Source: Rhodomicrobium lacus (GTDB taxonomy: Bacteria > Pseudomonadota > Alphaproteobacteria > Rhizobiales > Rhodomicrobiaceae). From it: a stretch of DNA of 64,000 bases. This document shows, one piece after another, positions 1 to 8,468 of this stretch. The stretch covers positions 1,612,501 to 1,676,500 of the forward strand of contig NZ_RZNF01000012.1 of NCBI RefSeq assembly GCF_003992725.1, written 5' to 3'. The position numbers and the translations under genes were made by a program. The notes under the pieces were generated by a model. It saw only the letters and a list, made by a program, of their open reading frames with translations, had not been told where the DNA came from and did no database searches. The first letter of the stretch is position 1. Each line of letters opens with the position of its first letter.

Positions 1-383
1 TGTTGCGTCTGAGTTCTGTAGCGTTTGTTGAGTATCAGTAAGCGCAGTGGCCAGTTTTGCGTAGCGCTGGAGTGCCCCCGGAGGACCTACGTAACGCTTG
101 GTTTACGAGTTTGGTCTAGAGTTCTCGCAAACCTCGGGACGTCGATCCCGAATTAAAAAAGTTGCCCCTGAGAGACGGAGCCACCTGCATTGGCCCCCAC
201 CCCCCGCTAGCCAAAAAGGCTTCGTCTCTCTTTTCCTCTCCCGCATACCCTTCCATCAGTCGCATCCCGGCCTTTGCCGCGCTCGCATGCGTTCAACTTT
301 GCGTGCCAACGCGCGGAACGACATCCGACCGACGCGATCCAGCCTTAAAGCTGGAAAGGTAAAAAGCGCATGGGAGGAGTCTT
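1..383. other. Non-coding or unassigned left edge
   Basis: No convincing gene is seen here. A short hairpin (TCGGGA at 134-139 with TCCCGA at 146-151) precedes an A-rich run. The last bases hold the ribosome binding site GGGAGGAG of the next gene. The first 40 bases could be the tail of a gene lying to the left, but nothing proves it. Confidence 0.5.
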
Positions 384-1013
384 ATGGCAGAACTGATTTT
401 CTACACGAACCCGATGTCGCGCGGCCGCATCGTGCGCTGGATGCTGGAAGAGGTCGGCCAGCCATACCACACCGAGATCGTCGATTTCGGTGCGCCCATG
501 AAGTCGCCGCCCTATTCCGACATCAACCCCATGGGAAAAGTTCCGGCGCTTCGCCACGGCGAAACGGTCGTGACCGAAACACCCGCCATCTGTGCTTATC
601 TCGCGGACGCTTTCCCCGAAGCCGGGCTTGCGCCAGCACCGCAAAGCGCCGAAAGAGGCCGATATTATCGCTGGATGTTTTTCGGCGCCGGTCCCCTTGA
701 AGCCGCCATCACCAACCGGGCCTGCGGCTTTCAGGCGTCCGAGCAGCAGGGTCGTTTGCTCGGTTACGGGAGCTTCGTCACCGTGATGGACGCGCTCGAA
801 AAGGCCGTGTCCGCGTCGGATTATCTCGTGGGAGACACATTCAGCGCGGCCGACGTCTACGTCGGATCGCAGATCGCATGGGGCCTCCGGCATGGCACCA
901 TGGAAAAGCGCCCCGCGTTCGAGCGGTACTGGGACCGTCTCAAGGATCGCCCGGCCGCCATTCGCGCTACCCGGATCGATGACGATCTGCTCGCGGAGAC
1001 AAAGAAAGCCTGA
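384..1013 (+). CDS. Glutathione S-transferase family protein
   Basis: A 209-residue soluble enzyme of the cytosolic glutathione transferase fold. Residues 1-75 are the thioredoxin-like domain, with YTNPMSRGR near residues 7-15 at the active-site position and a cis-proline motif GKVPAL near 50-55. A TETPAI segment that usually binds the glutathione gamma-glutamyl group follows. Residues 85-205 form the helical domain, ending in a typical FSAADVY segment. Length matches the family. The start has a strong GGGAGGAG site a few bases upstream. It stands alone before the antiporter gene. The substrate cannot be read from sequence; conjugation or peroxide reduction with glutathione are both possible. 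Confidence 0.88.
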   Translation: MAELIFYTNPMSRGRIVRWMLEEVGQPYHTEIVDFGAPMKSPPYSDINPMGKVPALRHGETVVTETPAICAYLADAFPEAGLAPAPQSAERGRYYRWMFFGAGPLEAAITNRACGFQASEQQGRLLGYGSFVTVMDALEKAVSASDYLVGDTFSAADVYVGSQIAWGLRHGTMEKRPAFERYWDRLKDRPAAIRATRIDDDLLAETKKA

Positions 1014-1280
1014 TCAGAGCGCAAGGTCGCGATGCGCGCGTCAACCTGAACGCGAAACCGGATGCAAGAAAACCGCCCGATATCGGTACGGAAGGGTTTA
1101 TTGCACCGCGATAAAATGCGACAAGAGGTTGTAGAGCGCGCATGCAGGCGTGCAGGACTTTGTTCGGCCGCAAAATAGCGCAGGCGCTCCAAAATGGTTG
1201 ACGAAAACGCTCGGGCATAGTCCTTTTATGGAATAAGTATCTCTACCTGAGCAATCCCCAACGCGAGGAACGATAGCCGC

Positions 1281-3119
1281 ATGCCTCATGACACGCCGCT
1301 CATTGCTACCGTTGTTGGCGGGCTTGGGTTCGCGTTCATTTTCGGCGCTATCGCAAACCGCCTCCGCCTGCCGCCACTGGTCGGTTATCTGCTCGCGGGC
1401 ATCCTTGTAGGGCCGCACACACCGGGCTTCATCGCCGATCAGTCGCTCGCGCCGCAGCTTGCGGAACTCGGCGTCATTCTTCTGATGTTTGGCGTAGGGT
1501 TGCATTTCTCGTTGTCGGATCTGCTCTCTGTCCGCAAGATCGCCATTCCAGGCGCGGTCGTGCAGATCGCGCTCGCGACGATCCTCGGCCTCGGCCTCGC
1601 GATGGCGATGGGGTGGCCCGTCGGTGCGGGGCTCGTTTTCGGCCTTGCGCTTTCGGTGGCGAGCACTGTGGTTCTTCTGCGCGCGATGCAGGAGCGGCGC
1701 CTCATCGAGACGGAACGCGGCCGCATCGCGGTGGGCTGGCTGATCGTTGAGGATCTGGCCATGGTTCTGGCGCTGGTTCTGCTGCCCGCGCTCGGCCCGT
1801 TGATCGGCGCAACAGGCGGTTCGGGCAACACCCCGGACCCGCTTGCGGCACGGCTCGGTCTCGACCTCGGCCTTGCCGGCATTCTCTTCGTAACCTTCGC
1901 GAAGGTCGGCGCCTTCGTCGCCCTGATGCTGATCGTCGGCAGGCGCGTCATCCCGTGGCTCCTGCATCGCATGGCGCATACAGGGTCACGCGAGCTGTTC
2001 CGCTTGTCGGTGCTGGCCATCGCACTCGGCGTTGCGTTCGGCGCGTCGGAACTGTTCGGCGTTTCGCTCGCCCTCGGCGCGTTCTTCGCGGGCATGATCA
2101 TGAGCGAATCCGAACTGTCGCAGCGCGCGGCGCAGGAGACGCTGCCGCTGCGCGATGCCTTCTCGGTGCTGTTCTTCGTCGCCGTGGGCATGCTTTTCGA
2201 CCCCACGAGCCTTGTCAACGACCCGCTCCCAATTCTCGCAGTGCTCTTCATCATCGTGATCGGCAAGTCGGTCGGCGCTTTCCTGATCGTCATCGGCTTC
2301 GGCTATCCCGTTGCCACCGCTCTCACGATTTCGGCGAGCTTGGCGCAGATAGGCGAATTCTCGTTCATCCTTGCCGATCTCGGTATTCAACTCGGCGTTT
2401 TGCCGAAGCAGGGGCGCGACCTCATTCTCGCGGGCGCGCTGCTTTCGATCGTGCTGAATCCGCTTGTTTTCGCGGGCGTCGATCGATTGAAGCCATGGTT
2501 CGAGCGCCGCCGCCCGCCCGTGGAGACGGCACCCGATGCGCCCGAGGTTGCGGCTCCCAAGCAGCCCAAGAAGAAAGAAGCCGATCCCGTCGAAAACGAC
2601 GGGCCTCCGCAACCGACCAAGCTCGATAACCACGCGGTGCTTGTTGGATATGGCCGCGTCGGCAGCCTCGTCGGCAAAACTCTGAAGGAGAGCGGCAAGC
2701 CGTTCCTTGTCATCGAGGACGGCGAGAAGCCCTTGGCGAACCTCCGGGCGGAGGGCGTCGAGGTCATCGTCGGCAACGCGGCGAGTTCGGACGTTCTCGC
2801 CGCCGCGAATCTGAAGGGAGCAAGCGACCTTATCGTCGCCATCCCGAACGGCTTCGAGGCCGGACAGGTCGTCAGTCAGGCGCGCACGACGAACCCCGGC
2901 ATGCGCATTGTGGCGCGCGCCCACTCCGATGCTGAAGTGGACCACCTGATGGGGCTTGGCGCGAACGCGGTGGTGATGGGCGAGCGTGAAATCGCGCGCG
3001 GCCTGATCGAAGAGATGTCCGGCGGCGCGGCAGTCATCGAGCCGGACGGCACACCCAAGGCTACGTCCGTATCGCGAGGCGGCGATGCTGAAATCCAGCG
3101 CGAGGATCGCGTCGTCTGA
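1281..3119 (+). CDS. ybaL: YbaL-type CPA2 monovalent cation:proton antiporter with TrkA-N domain
   Basis: A 612-residue inner-membrane protein of the KefB/CPA2 family, expected to exchange K+ or Na+ for protons. About twelve membrane segments fill residues 5-400, with LVGYLLAGILVGP and LMFGVGLHFSL near the N-terminus and the conserved WLIVEDLAMV segment. A proline- and lysine-rich linker follows (about 405-445). The cytoplasmic TrkA-N domain begins near residue 447 with the nucleotide-binding motif GYGRVG. The N-terminus closely resembles E. coli YbaL as I remember it. It is a single gene with no visible ancillary KefF/KefG subunit beside it. Confidence is high for family and moderate for the transported ion. 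Confidence 0.9.
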   Translation: MPHDTPLIATVVGGLGFAFIFGAIANRLRLPPLVGYLLAGILVGPHTPGFIADQSLAPQLAELGVILLMFGVGLHFSLSDLLSVRKIAIPGAVVQIALATILGLGLAMAMGWPVGAGLVFGLALSVASTVVLLRAMQERRLIETERGRIAVGWLIVEDLAMVLALVLLPALGPLIGATGGSGNTPDPLAARLGLDLGLAGILFVTFAKVGAFVALMLIVGRRVIPWLLHRMAHTGSRELFRLSVLAIALGVAFGASELFGVSLALGAFFAGMIMSESELSQRAAQETLPLRDAFSVLFFVAVGMLFDPTSLVNDPLPILAVLFIIVIGKSVGAFLIVIGFGYPVATALTISASLAQIGEFSFILADLGIQLGVLPKQGRDLILAGALLSIVLNPLVFAGVDRLKPWFERRRPPVETAPDAPEVAAPKQPKKKEADPVENDGPPQPTKLDNHAVLVGYGRVGSLVGKTLKESGKPFLVIEDGEKPLANLRAEGVEVIVGNAASSDVLAAANLKGASDLIVAIPNGFEAGQVVSQARTTNPGMRIVARAHSDAEVDHLMGLGANAVVMGEREIARGLIEEMSGGAAVIEPDGTPKATSVSRGGDAEIQREDRVV

Positions 3120-3201
3120 ACCTTTCGAGACATCCGCACGCTTCGACCACGGTTTGGGTTTCGACCTTGGGCAAGCCCGTGCCGGGACCAGCCGTTTGAG
3201 C

Positions 3202-3543
3202 CTACGCGCCTTTCGACTTTCGAGAAGACTTTGGCTTCGGGGGCGGCAGTTCGCCCGCTGTCAGCGCAACGAGCTTCGAAAGCCACTCGGCGTCGTCCCA
3301 ACGCTCACCCGCAATCAAGAAGTGCGGCTTCGCGCCCGGATAGGGAAAGCCGTCCTGCGGTTCTCCGAGAAAAGTGCGACCGGCAACGGTGGGCTTCACG
3401 AAAAGCTGGTCGTCACATACAAACGCGACCGTCTTGCCGTCGCAATAGATCGCATATTCGCCGAACATCTTGCGGGCGGACACGCGGCCCGCGCCCTGAA
3501 GCTGCTCGATGATGTAATCGGCGGTGCCTTGCTGCGACGCCAC
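3202..3543 (-). CDS. TfoX/Sxy N-terminal domain family protein
   Basis: A 113-residue protein with a single TfoX N-terminal domain; the motif RKMFGEYAIY and the following CDGKTVAFV strand are diagnostic. Full TfoX competence regulators carry a second C-terminal domain, which is absent, so this is the short stand-alone form common in alphaproteobacteria and of unknown role. The chosen start is the GTG at 3543, preceded by GGAG. Starting farther upstream would run through the hairpin at 3563-3596. The C-terminus is a basic PPPKPKSSRKSK tail. It lies downstream of the dehydrogenase gene on the same strand, but a terminator-like hairpin separates them. Confidence 0.8.
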   Translation of the reverse strand: MASQQGTADYIIEQLQGAGRVSARKMFGEYAIYCDGKTVAFVCDDQLFVKPTVAGRTFLGEPQDGFPYPGAKPHFLIAGERWDDAEWLSKLVALTAGELPPPKPKSSRKSKGA

Positions 3544-3562
3544 GGGACGTCTCCATGAAGAT

Positions 3563-3596
3563 CGGCCCCGTTCGAGAACCCTTTCGAACGGGGCCG
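3563..3596 (-). terminator. Perfect hairpin between dehydrogenase and TfoX-like gene
   Basis: Arms CGGCCCCGTTCG (3563-3574) and CGAACGGGGCCG (3585-3596) pair perfectly over 12 bases, plus one more A-T pair, around a short loop. It lies directly after the dehydrogenase gene read on the minus strand. No long T-run follows, so termination efficiency is uncertain. Confidence 0.6.
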
Positions 3597-3626
3597 TAAT
3601 GGCTGAATACAACTGCGCGGCCGCGA

Positions 3627-4616
3627 TCAGAACATCGCGGCGTGCACGCGGTCCGGCGGGTTGTGGCCGTCGAGGAAGGTGCGGATGTTGATGATCACCT
3701 TCTCGCCCATGTCGAGGCGCCCCTCGATGGTCGCGGAACCGAGATGCGGCAGAACCACGACTTTCGGATTGCGCAGCAGCTTCGGATTGATCGCCGGCTC
3801 GTTCTCGAACACGTCGAGGCCGGCGCCCGCAACCTCACCCGCTTCGACCATGCGCGACAGCGCGTTCTCGTCGATGACTTCGCCACGCGCCGTGTTGACG
3901 ATATAGGCCGTCGGCTTCAAGAGCTTGAGGCGGCGCGCCGAAAGCAGATGGAACGTCGCGGGCGTATGCGGGCAGTTCACAGAAATGATGTCCATGTGGG
4001 CGAGCATCTGATCGAGGCTTTCCCAATAGGTCGCACCGAGTTCGGCTTCCACCGCGCCGGGCACGCGGCGGCGGTTATGATAGTTGATCGACAGGCCGAA
4101 TGCCTTGGCGCGGCGCGCGACGGCGCGGCCGATGCGGCCCATGCCGATGATGCCGAGCTTCTTGCCCCAGATGCGGTGGCCGAGCATCCACGTCGGCGAC
4201 CAGCCGTGCCACTCCTTGCCGTCCTGCAGGTAGTCGGCCCCTTCCACGAGGCGGCGCGGCACGGAAAGGATCAGCGCCATCGTCATGTCCGCTGTATCTT
4301 CGGTAAGGATACCCGGCGTATTGGTGACGATGATGCCACGATTGCGCGCCGTTTCGAGGTCTATGTTGTCGACGCCCGTGCCATAGTTGGCGATCAGCTT
4401 CAGTTGAGGGCCCGCCGATGAAAGAAGCGTCTTGTCAATCCGGTCGGTTACGGTAGGAACGAGCACGGTTGCCGTTCGCATCGCCGCCGCGAGCTGGTCC
4501 CGCGTCATCGGTGCGTCGGAGGCATTGAGCGTCACGTCGAAAAGCTCGCGCATGCGGGCCTCGACAAGCTCGGGAAGTTTGCGGGTGACGACGACTTTAA
4601 CGTTTTGTGCGGTCAT
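3627..4616 (-). CDS. D-isomer-specific 2-hydroxyacid dehydrogenase (glyoxylate/hydroxypyruvate reductase-like)
   Basis: A 329-residue NAD(P)-dependent dehydrogenase, likely reducing glyoxylate or hydroxypyruvate (D-glycerate dehydrogenase type). The Rossmann motif GMGRIGRAV is near residues 158-166. The catalytic triad is present: Arg244 in NTARGEVIDE, Glu273 in FENEP and His291 in LPHLGSAT. Length is normal for the GyaR/GhrB group. It is transcribed alone, with a hairpin after it. Glyoxylate reductase activity would connect with the glycolate oxidase genes at 42.8-46.8 kb, but they are far apart and that link is inference. Formate dehydrogenase-like or phosphoglycerate dehydrogenase activity is less likely given the length. 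Confidence 0.87.
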   Translation of the reverse strand: MTAQNVKVVVTRKLPELVEARMRELFDVTLNASDAPMTRDQLAAAMRTATVLVPTVTDRIDKTLLSSAGPQLKLIANYGTGVDNIDLETARNRGIIVTNTPGILTEDTADMTMALILSVPRRLVEGADYLQDGKEWHGWSPTWMLGHRIWGKKLGIIGMGRIGRAVARRAKAFGLSINYHNRRRVPGAVEAELGATYWESLDQMLAHMDIISVNCPHTPATFHLLSARRLKLLKPTAYIVNTARGEVIDENALSRMVEAGEVAGAGLDVFENEPAINPKLLRNPKVVVLPHLGSATIEGRLDMGEKVIINIRTFLDGHNPPDRVHAAMF

Positions 4617-4699
4617 AGGGGGCTCGACATGGCCGGCTTGGCCTTGATGGACAGGTGCAACGCAATCTCGATCCCGTTATCTAACAGATACGGCCCGCG

Positions 4700-5227
4700 A
4701 TGACAAAGCTTCGGATCATTTGCGGCATATTAGTCGCGTTCTCGTTTTCTTCCGGTGCATCGTTAGCTCAGGAGGCGGGGCAACGCAATGCCGGGCCGGT
4801 CACCGGCCTGCCTTTGCCGCGCTTCGTCAGTCTGAAGGCGAGCGAGGTGAACGCGCGCGTCGGCCCCGGCGGCGATTATCAGATCGCGTGGGTGTTTCGC
4901 CGCGCGGGATTGCCGGTCGAAGTGATCGGCGAGTTCGAGAATTGGCGGCAAGTGCGCGATTCGGAAGGCGGCACGGGCTGGGTCAATGCGGCGCTGACGA
5001 GCGCGCGGCGCACGGCGGTTGTCGCGCCGTGGGTGAAGGATCGCATGCTGTTCCGACTGACTTCGTCGCGCGGCGGCGGCACACTCGTCGCGCAGATCGA
5101 GCCGGGCGCAATCGTCGATATCGCGCAATGCGATGGCGAGGATTGCGAGGTCTATGCGAGCAGGCAGAAGGGATATTTGCCGCAGAAGAGCCTTTGGGGT
5201 GTATATCCCGGCGAGAAGGTGAAATAG
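4700..5227 (+). CDS. Exported bacterial SH3-domain protein
   Basis: A 175-residue protein with an N-terminal signal peptide (hydrophobic residues 6-20, likely cleaved after SLAQ). Two SH3-like modules follow: the first around residues 40-100, beginning VSLKASEVNARVGPG, and a degenerate second around 110-170. Proteins of this kind (COG3807-type) bind peptidoglycan or other envelope components in the periplasm. It is divergent from the hydroxyacid dehydrogenase and followed after about 65 bp by the small monooxygenase-like gene. No catalytic residues are visible. The role is unknown beyond likely envelope binding. Confidence 0.82.
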   Translation: MTKLRIICGILVAFSFSSGASLAQEAGQRNAGPVTGLPLPRFVSLKASEVNARVGPGGDYQIAWVFRRAGLPVEVIGEFENWRQVRDSEGGTGWVNAALTSARRTAVVAPWVKDRMLFRLTSSRGGGTLVAQIEPGAIVDIAQCDGEDCEVYASRQKGYLPQKSLWGVYPGEKVK

Positions 5228-5293
5228 CGGCGCCTGCGCGCGGGCAATGATGAGGTGCGTCCTGACGTCGGCGCACCGTTTGAGGGGACGGTA

Positions 5294-5593
5294 ATGGTCT
5301 ACGAAATTTGCGAAATTCTGGTGAAAGAGGGCGAGGAAGCGGCGTTCGAGGCGGCGGTGAAGGAAGCCGCGCCGTTCTTCCAGCGTTCGAAGGGCTGCCT
5401 TGGCCTTGAGCTTCAGCGCACGATCGAAGCCCCGTCGAAATATCGCCTCGTCATCCGCTGGGAAACGCTCGACGACCACATCGTGCATTTCCGCAGTTCG
5501 GAGAATTTTCAGGAGTGGCGGAAACTCGCGGGGCCGTTCTTCGCCCAGCCGCCCCATGTCGAGCATACGAATGTGGCGCTGACCGCGTTCTGA
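5294..5593 (+). CDS. ABM-domain (antibiotic biosynthesis monooxygenase-like) small protein
   Basis: A 99-residue ferredoxin-like alpha/beta protein of the ABM/YgiN superfamily. Signs are the opening MVYEICEILVKEG strand, a central FFQRSKGCLG turn, and the YRLVIRWETLDDHIVHFRSS pattern in which a partner strand and helix follow. The start is the ATG at 5294, with GAGGGGA just upstream; a longer reading would extend 13 residues without a better site. Such proteins act as dimeric cofactor-free oxygenases or ligand-binding proteins, and the substrate cannot be told here. A hairpin follows the gene. Confidence 0.8.
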   Translation: MVYEICEILVKEGEEAAFEAAVKEAAPFFQRSKGCLGLELQRTIEAPSKYRLVIRWETLDDHIVHFRSSENFQEWRKLAGPFFAQPPHVEHTNVALTAF

Positions 5594-5612
5594 CGAGCGG
5601 CCACCTTTGAGC

Positions 5613-5652
5613 CTGTCGCGGCCCGCTCGCTGTTGACCGCGACAGAACGCCT
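5613..5652 (+). terminator. Terminator-like hairpin after the ABM gene
   Basis: CTGTCGCGG (5613-5621) pairs with CCGCGACAG (5637-5645) over nine bases with a 15-base loop, followed by AACGCCTTTTG. The short T-run makes a weak intrinsic terminator plausible. Confidence 0.5.
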
Positions 5653-5724
5653 TTTGCCCGGGAAGGGTCGAAAACGAGCGCGTCAAAAATTGTCTTCCGT
5701 GTGGAAAGTTCGCGTCTTCCATCG

Positions 5725-5753
5725 TTGCATCGCGCGAAGTGTGATGCTATGAA
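5725..5753 (+). promoter_or_regulatory. Possible tRNA-Tyr promoter
   Basis: TTGCAT (5725-5730), a 17-base spacer, then TATGAA (5748-5753). Start of transcription would be near 5760, about 70 bases before the mature tRNA. The match is modest. Confidence 0.3.
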
Positions 5754-5832
5754 CCCCGAACCGAGCGGTGATCCGGGCTTCCGTTGCAAAAGCGGCGGTA
5801 TGTTATGTGAGGAACGGCGCGGTAATTCTCCC

Positions 5833-5917
5833 GGAGGGGTGCCCGAGTGGCTAAAGGGGACGGACTGTAAATCCGTTGGCTAAGCCTACGTTGGTTCGAA
5901 TCCAACCCCCTCCACCA
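5833..5917 (+). tRNA. tRNA-Tyr (GUA)
   Basis: Eighty-five bases fold as a class II tRNA. The acceptor arm GGAGGGG (5833-5839) pairs with the CCCCTCC before the discriminator. The anticodon stem ACGGA/TCCGT encloses loop CTGTAAA with anticodon GTA at 5867-5869. A long variable arm follows, then the T-arm GTTGG-TTCGAAT-CCAAC. The 3' CCA is encoded. Long variable arm plus GTA gives tyrosine. No integrase or duplicated 3' end is seen nearby, so there is no sign of use as an attachment site. Confidence 0.97.
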
Positions 5918-6312
5918 TCTCACGCTCACGGCAACTCCTACACAATCCTCGGCGGTCCAGGCGGCAGGCGCCTATAGGGGTTTCTGTCTCGGTTTGACGC
6001 TCAGTTTCGGGCGGTCGTTGATGGACTGGTCCCGGCAAGGCGGTTTCGCAGCCGCATTCGGCCAGGGCGATCATCCCGGAGCGTTTGAAGCACGACAGCG
6101 CACTCGCTTGGATCGAGGATCGAGGATCGGGAATTTCGTGATATCTGGAAACCCGAAAAGAAATCTCGAAGCGGAGCGGGGTTTTGGGTCGACGCTTTTT
6201 CTTCACGCCGACCCGCTACATTTCGCTCGAAAGCGCTCTAAAGTGACTGGAAATCGATAACCGAGCGGCGATGCGTTCCTTTACGCCCGACGCTCCCGGC
6301 GAAGGATAGATC
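5918..6312. other. Intergenic region, no gene seen
   Basis: No supported gene. It contains a small tandem run of the 7-mer GATCGAG/GATCGGG near 6111-6130. Open frames here are spurious extensions of the tRNA or of the downstream gene. Confidence 0.5.
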
Positions 6313-7230
6313 GTGGCTGAAACGTCCCCTCCTGCTGCTTCCGCACCCGAGTTCGATGAGCGCCGCACCGGCGTCACGGCCGAGACAGCCGAAACCGCTT
6401 CGGCAATCGAAACGATCAAGGCTTCACTCGACACGGCGGTCCAAGCCCCTGAACCCGTCATCCTCACCGAGGTGACCGGTCATATCGGGACCATCACGCT
6501 CAACAACACAGCCAAGCGCAACGCGCTGAGTTCAGCGCTGCTCGATGCGATCACCTCCGCGCTCGACAGCTTCAAGGCGCAGGCGGTGCGGGTGGTGATC
6601 GTGCGCGGGCAGAAAGGGATCAAGGTCTGGTCCGCCGGCCATGATATCAAGGAATTGCGGCGCGGGCACCAGGATCCGCTCGGCTATGCCGATCCGCTGG
6701 AGCAGGCGCTGCGCGCGATACGCTCGTATCCGGGCGCCGTCATCGCTATGGTGCAGGGTTCGGTCTGGGGCGGCGCGTTCGACCTCGTCCTGTCCTGCGA
6801 CATGATCGTCGCTGACGAAACGTCCACCTTCGCCATCACGCCGGTCAATCTCGGCCTGCCCTACAACACCACCGGCCTGTTGCACTGCCTCAACCGGCTC
6901 CCGGTGAATTTCATCAAGGAAATGTTCTTCACCGCCAGCCCGGTAAAGGCGGAAGCCGCCGCGCGCTGGGGCATCATCAACCACCTTGTGCCGTCGGCGG
7001 AGATCGAAGCCTTCACGCTGGAACTGTCGGAGCACATTGCCACGAAGGCGCCGCTCGCCATCGCCGTGGTGAAAGAACAGCTTCGGGTGCTGACCGACTT
7101 CCAGCCGGTGGCGGCGCAGGTTTTCGAGCGCATCCAGAACATGCGGCGCGAGGTTTACGAGAGCGCCGACTACGAGGAGGGCATCGATGCCTTCCTCGAA
7201 AAACGAAAGCCGAATTTCCAGGGCAGGTGA
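6313..7230 (+). CDS. scpB: Methylmalonyl-CoA decarboxylase (crotonase family)
   Basis: A 305-residue crotonase-fold enzyme converting methylmalonyl-CoA to propionyl-CoA. The region from about residue 46 matches the E. coli ScpB pattern: VWSAGHDIKEL, QGSVWGGAFDLVLSCD (oxyanion-hole region), FAITPVNLGLPYN, FFTASPVKAE and the C-terminus AFLEKRKPNF. E. coli ScpB is about 261 residues; this protein has an extra N-terminal stretch of about 45 residues rich in Ala, Glu and Thr with no visible motif. The start is GTG with GAAGGA upstream; a start inside the extension cannot be excluded. It links functionally to meaB (13.8 kb) and the prp genes (57-61 kb) in propionyl-CoA metabolism. Confidence 0.87.
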   Translation: MAETSPPAASAPEFDERRTGVTAETAETASAIETIKASLDTAVQAPEPVILTEVTGHIGTITLNNTAKRNALSSALLDAITSALDSFKAQAVRVVIVRGQKGIKVWSAGHDIKELRRGHQDPLGYADPLEQALRAIRSYPGAVIAMVQGSVWGGAFDLVLSCDMIVADETSTFAITPVNLGLPYNTTGLLHCLNRLPVNFIKEMFFTASPVKAEAAARWGIINHLVPSAEIEAFTLELSEHIATKAPLAIAVVKEQLRVLTDFQPVAAQVFERIQNMRREVYESADYEEGIDAFLEKRKPNFQGR

Positions 7231-7247
7231 TCGGGGCGGCAATCGCC

Positions 7248-7649
7248 CTATGCCTTCGGCAGAGCCTCGATGATCACGAAAGCCTGCGCAAGCGGGTAGT
7301 CATCTGTGATGGTCAGGTGAATGCGCGCCTCGTGGCCATCGGGCAGCAGCGCCGCAAGCCGCTGGCCCGCACCGCCCGTGAGCCGCATTGTGGGGGCGCC
7401 GGTCGGAAGGTTCGTTACGCCCATGTCGCGCCAGAAGACGCCTTCCGACAGGCCCGTGCCAAGCGCCTTCGCGCACGCCTCTTTCGCCGCGAAACGTTTG
7501 GCGTAGGACGCCGCCCGCGCCGCCCGAGCATCGGATTTCGCGCGCTCCGTCTCCGTGAAGACGCGATCGAGAAAGCGCTCGCCATAGCGCGCGATGGTCT
7601 TTTCGACGCGGCGGATGTCGGTGAGGTCGCTGCCGATGCCGATGATCAT
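7248..7649 (-). CDS. acpS: Holo-[acyl-carrier-protein] synthase
   Basis: A 133-residue enzyme that transfers 4'-phosphopantetheine from CoA to acyl carrier protein, needed for fatty acid synthesis. The Mg-binding residues are in place: Asp8 in [11 protein letters not shown] and Glu57 in [13 protein letters not shown]. Length is typical. It is the last gene of the minus-strand run rpoZ-rsh-pyrE-DUF2062-pdxJ-acpS, 13 bp after pdxJ. In most relatives lepB would come next on the same strand; here it converges instead with the methylmalonyl-CoA decarboxylase gene. Confidence 0.95.
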   Translation of the reverse strand: MIIGIGSDLTDIRRVEKTIARYGERFLDRVFTETERAKSDARAARAASYAKRFAAKEACAKALGTGLSEGVFWRDMGVTNLPTGAPTMRLTGGAGQRLAALLPDGHEARIHLTITDDYPLAQAFVIIEALPKA

Positions 7650-7662
7650 GGCGAGCGCGTCG

Positions 7663-8460
7663 CTATTGCTGCTGCTGTTGCTGCTGGGCCGGGGCGTGCC
7701 CGCCGGGCCGCTTGTCGACGCCCTTCGCGATGGCGGCCCGCATGCGGCGGATCGCTTCCGGCAGGCCGATGAACACCGCTTCGCCGATGATCACGTGGCC
7801 GATGTTGAGTTCGCGGATCTCGGGGAAGGCGGCGAGATGCGTCGCGGTCTCAAAGTCAAGGCCATGCCCCGCATGGACTTCGAGACCGGCGGAGGCTGCA
7901 AGCGTGGCGGCCCTGGCCAGCCGGTCGAGTTCGGCACGCGCGGTCGCCTCTTCGCGCGCGATCCACGCCTCGCAATATTGGCCGGTGTGCAGTTCGACCA
8001 CCGGCGCACCCAGGCGGGCGGCGGCTTCGATCTGGCGCGGCTCCGGATCGATGAAAAGCGACACGCGTATGCCGCCTTGGACGAGGCGCTTCACGACCGG
8101 GAGCAGGTGCTCTGCGCTGCCCGCGACGTCGAGACCGCCTTCGGTCGTCAACTCCTGACGCCGCTCGGGAACGATGCAGCACGCATGCGGCTTCGTCTTG
8201 AGCGCGATGCCGGTCATCTCCTCGGTTGCGGCCATCTCAAGGTTGAGCGGCGCGGCGATTTCGGCCTTGATGCGGCGGATATCCTCGTCGCGGATATGGC
8301 GGCGATCCTCGCGCAGATGCGCCGTGATGCCATCCGCGCCCGCCATCACGGCAAGACGCGCCGCTTCGATGGGATCGGGACGCGCGCCGCCACGGGCGTT
8401 CCTGAGTGTCGCGACATGATCGATGTTGAGGCCGAGGCGAACGGGAGAGCTTACGGACAT
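7663..8460 (-). CDS. pdxJ: Pyridoxine 5'-phosphate synthase
   Basis: A 265-residue TIM-barrel enzyme that condenses 1-deoxyxylulose 5-phosphate with 3-amino-2-oxopropyl phosphate in vitamin B6 synthesis. The N-terminus [18 protein letters not shown] is the family signature; [13 protein letters not shown]-like, ELHTGQY and [10 protein letters not shown] segments follow in order. The core is normal length, but the C-terminus ends in a run of seven glutamines encoded by mixed CAG and CAA codons, after a GGHAPA linker, which the family does not need. It lies 13 bp upstream of acpS and 8 bp downstream of the DUF2062 gene, so the genes are likely co-transcribed. Confidence 0.95.
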   Translation of the reverse strand: MSVSSPVRLGLNIDHVATLRNARGGARPDPIEAARLAVMAGADGITAHLREDRRHIRDEDIRRIKAEIAAPLNLEMAATEEMTGIALKTKPHACCIVPERRQELTTEGGLDVAGSAEHLLPVVKRLVQGGIRVSLFIDPEPRQIEAAARLGAPVVELHTGQYCEAWIAREEATARAELDRLARAATLAASAGLEVHAGHGLDFETATHLAAFPEIRELNIGHVIIGEAVFIGLPEAIRRMRAAIAKGVDKRPGGHAPAQQQQQQQ

Positions 8461-8468
8461 GATCTCAC

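Noticed and set aside
134-151. Hairpin at the left edge as a terminator
   Set aside because: Only a six-pair stem; the following run is A-rich, not T-rich, on the plus strand.
5701-6206. Open frames ending GGVPEWLKGTDCKSVG or containing GLDSNQRRLSQR or VEGVGFEPT
   Set aside because: These are well-known false proteins read through or across a tRNA-Tyr gene; the tRNA explains the sequence.
5833-6312. tRNA-Tyr as a genomic island attachment site
   Set aside because: No integrase gene, no duplicated tRNA 3' end and no composition change follow it.
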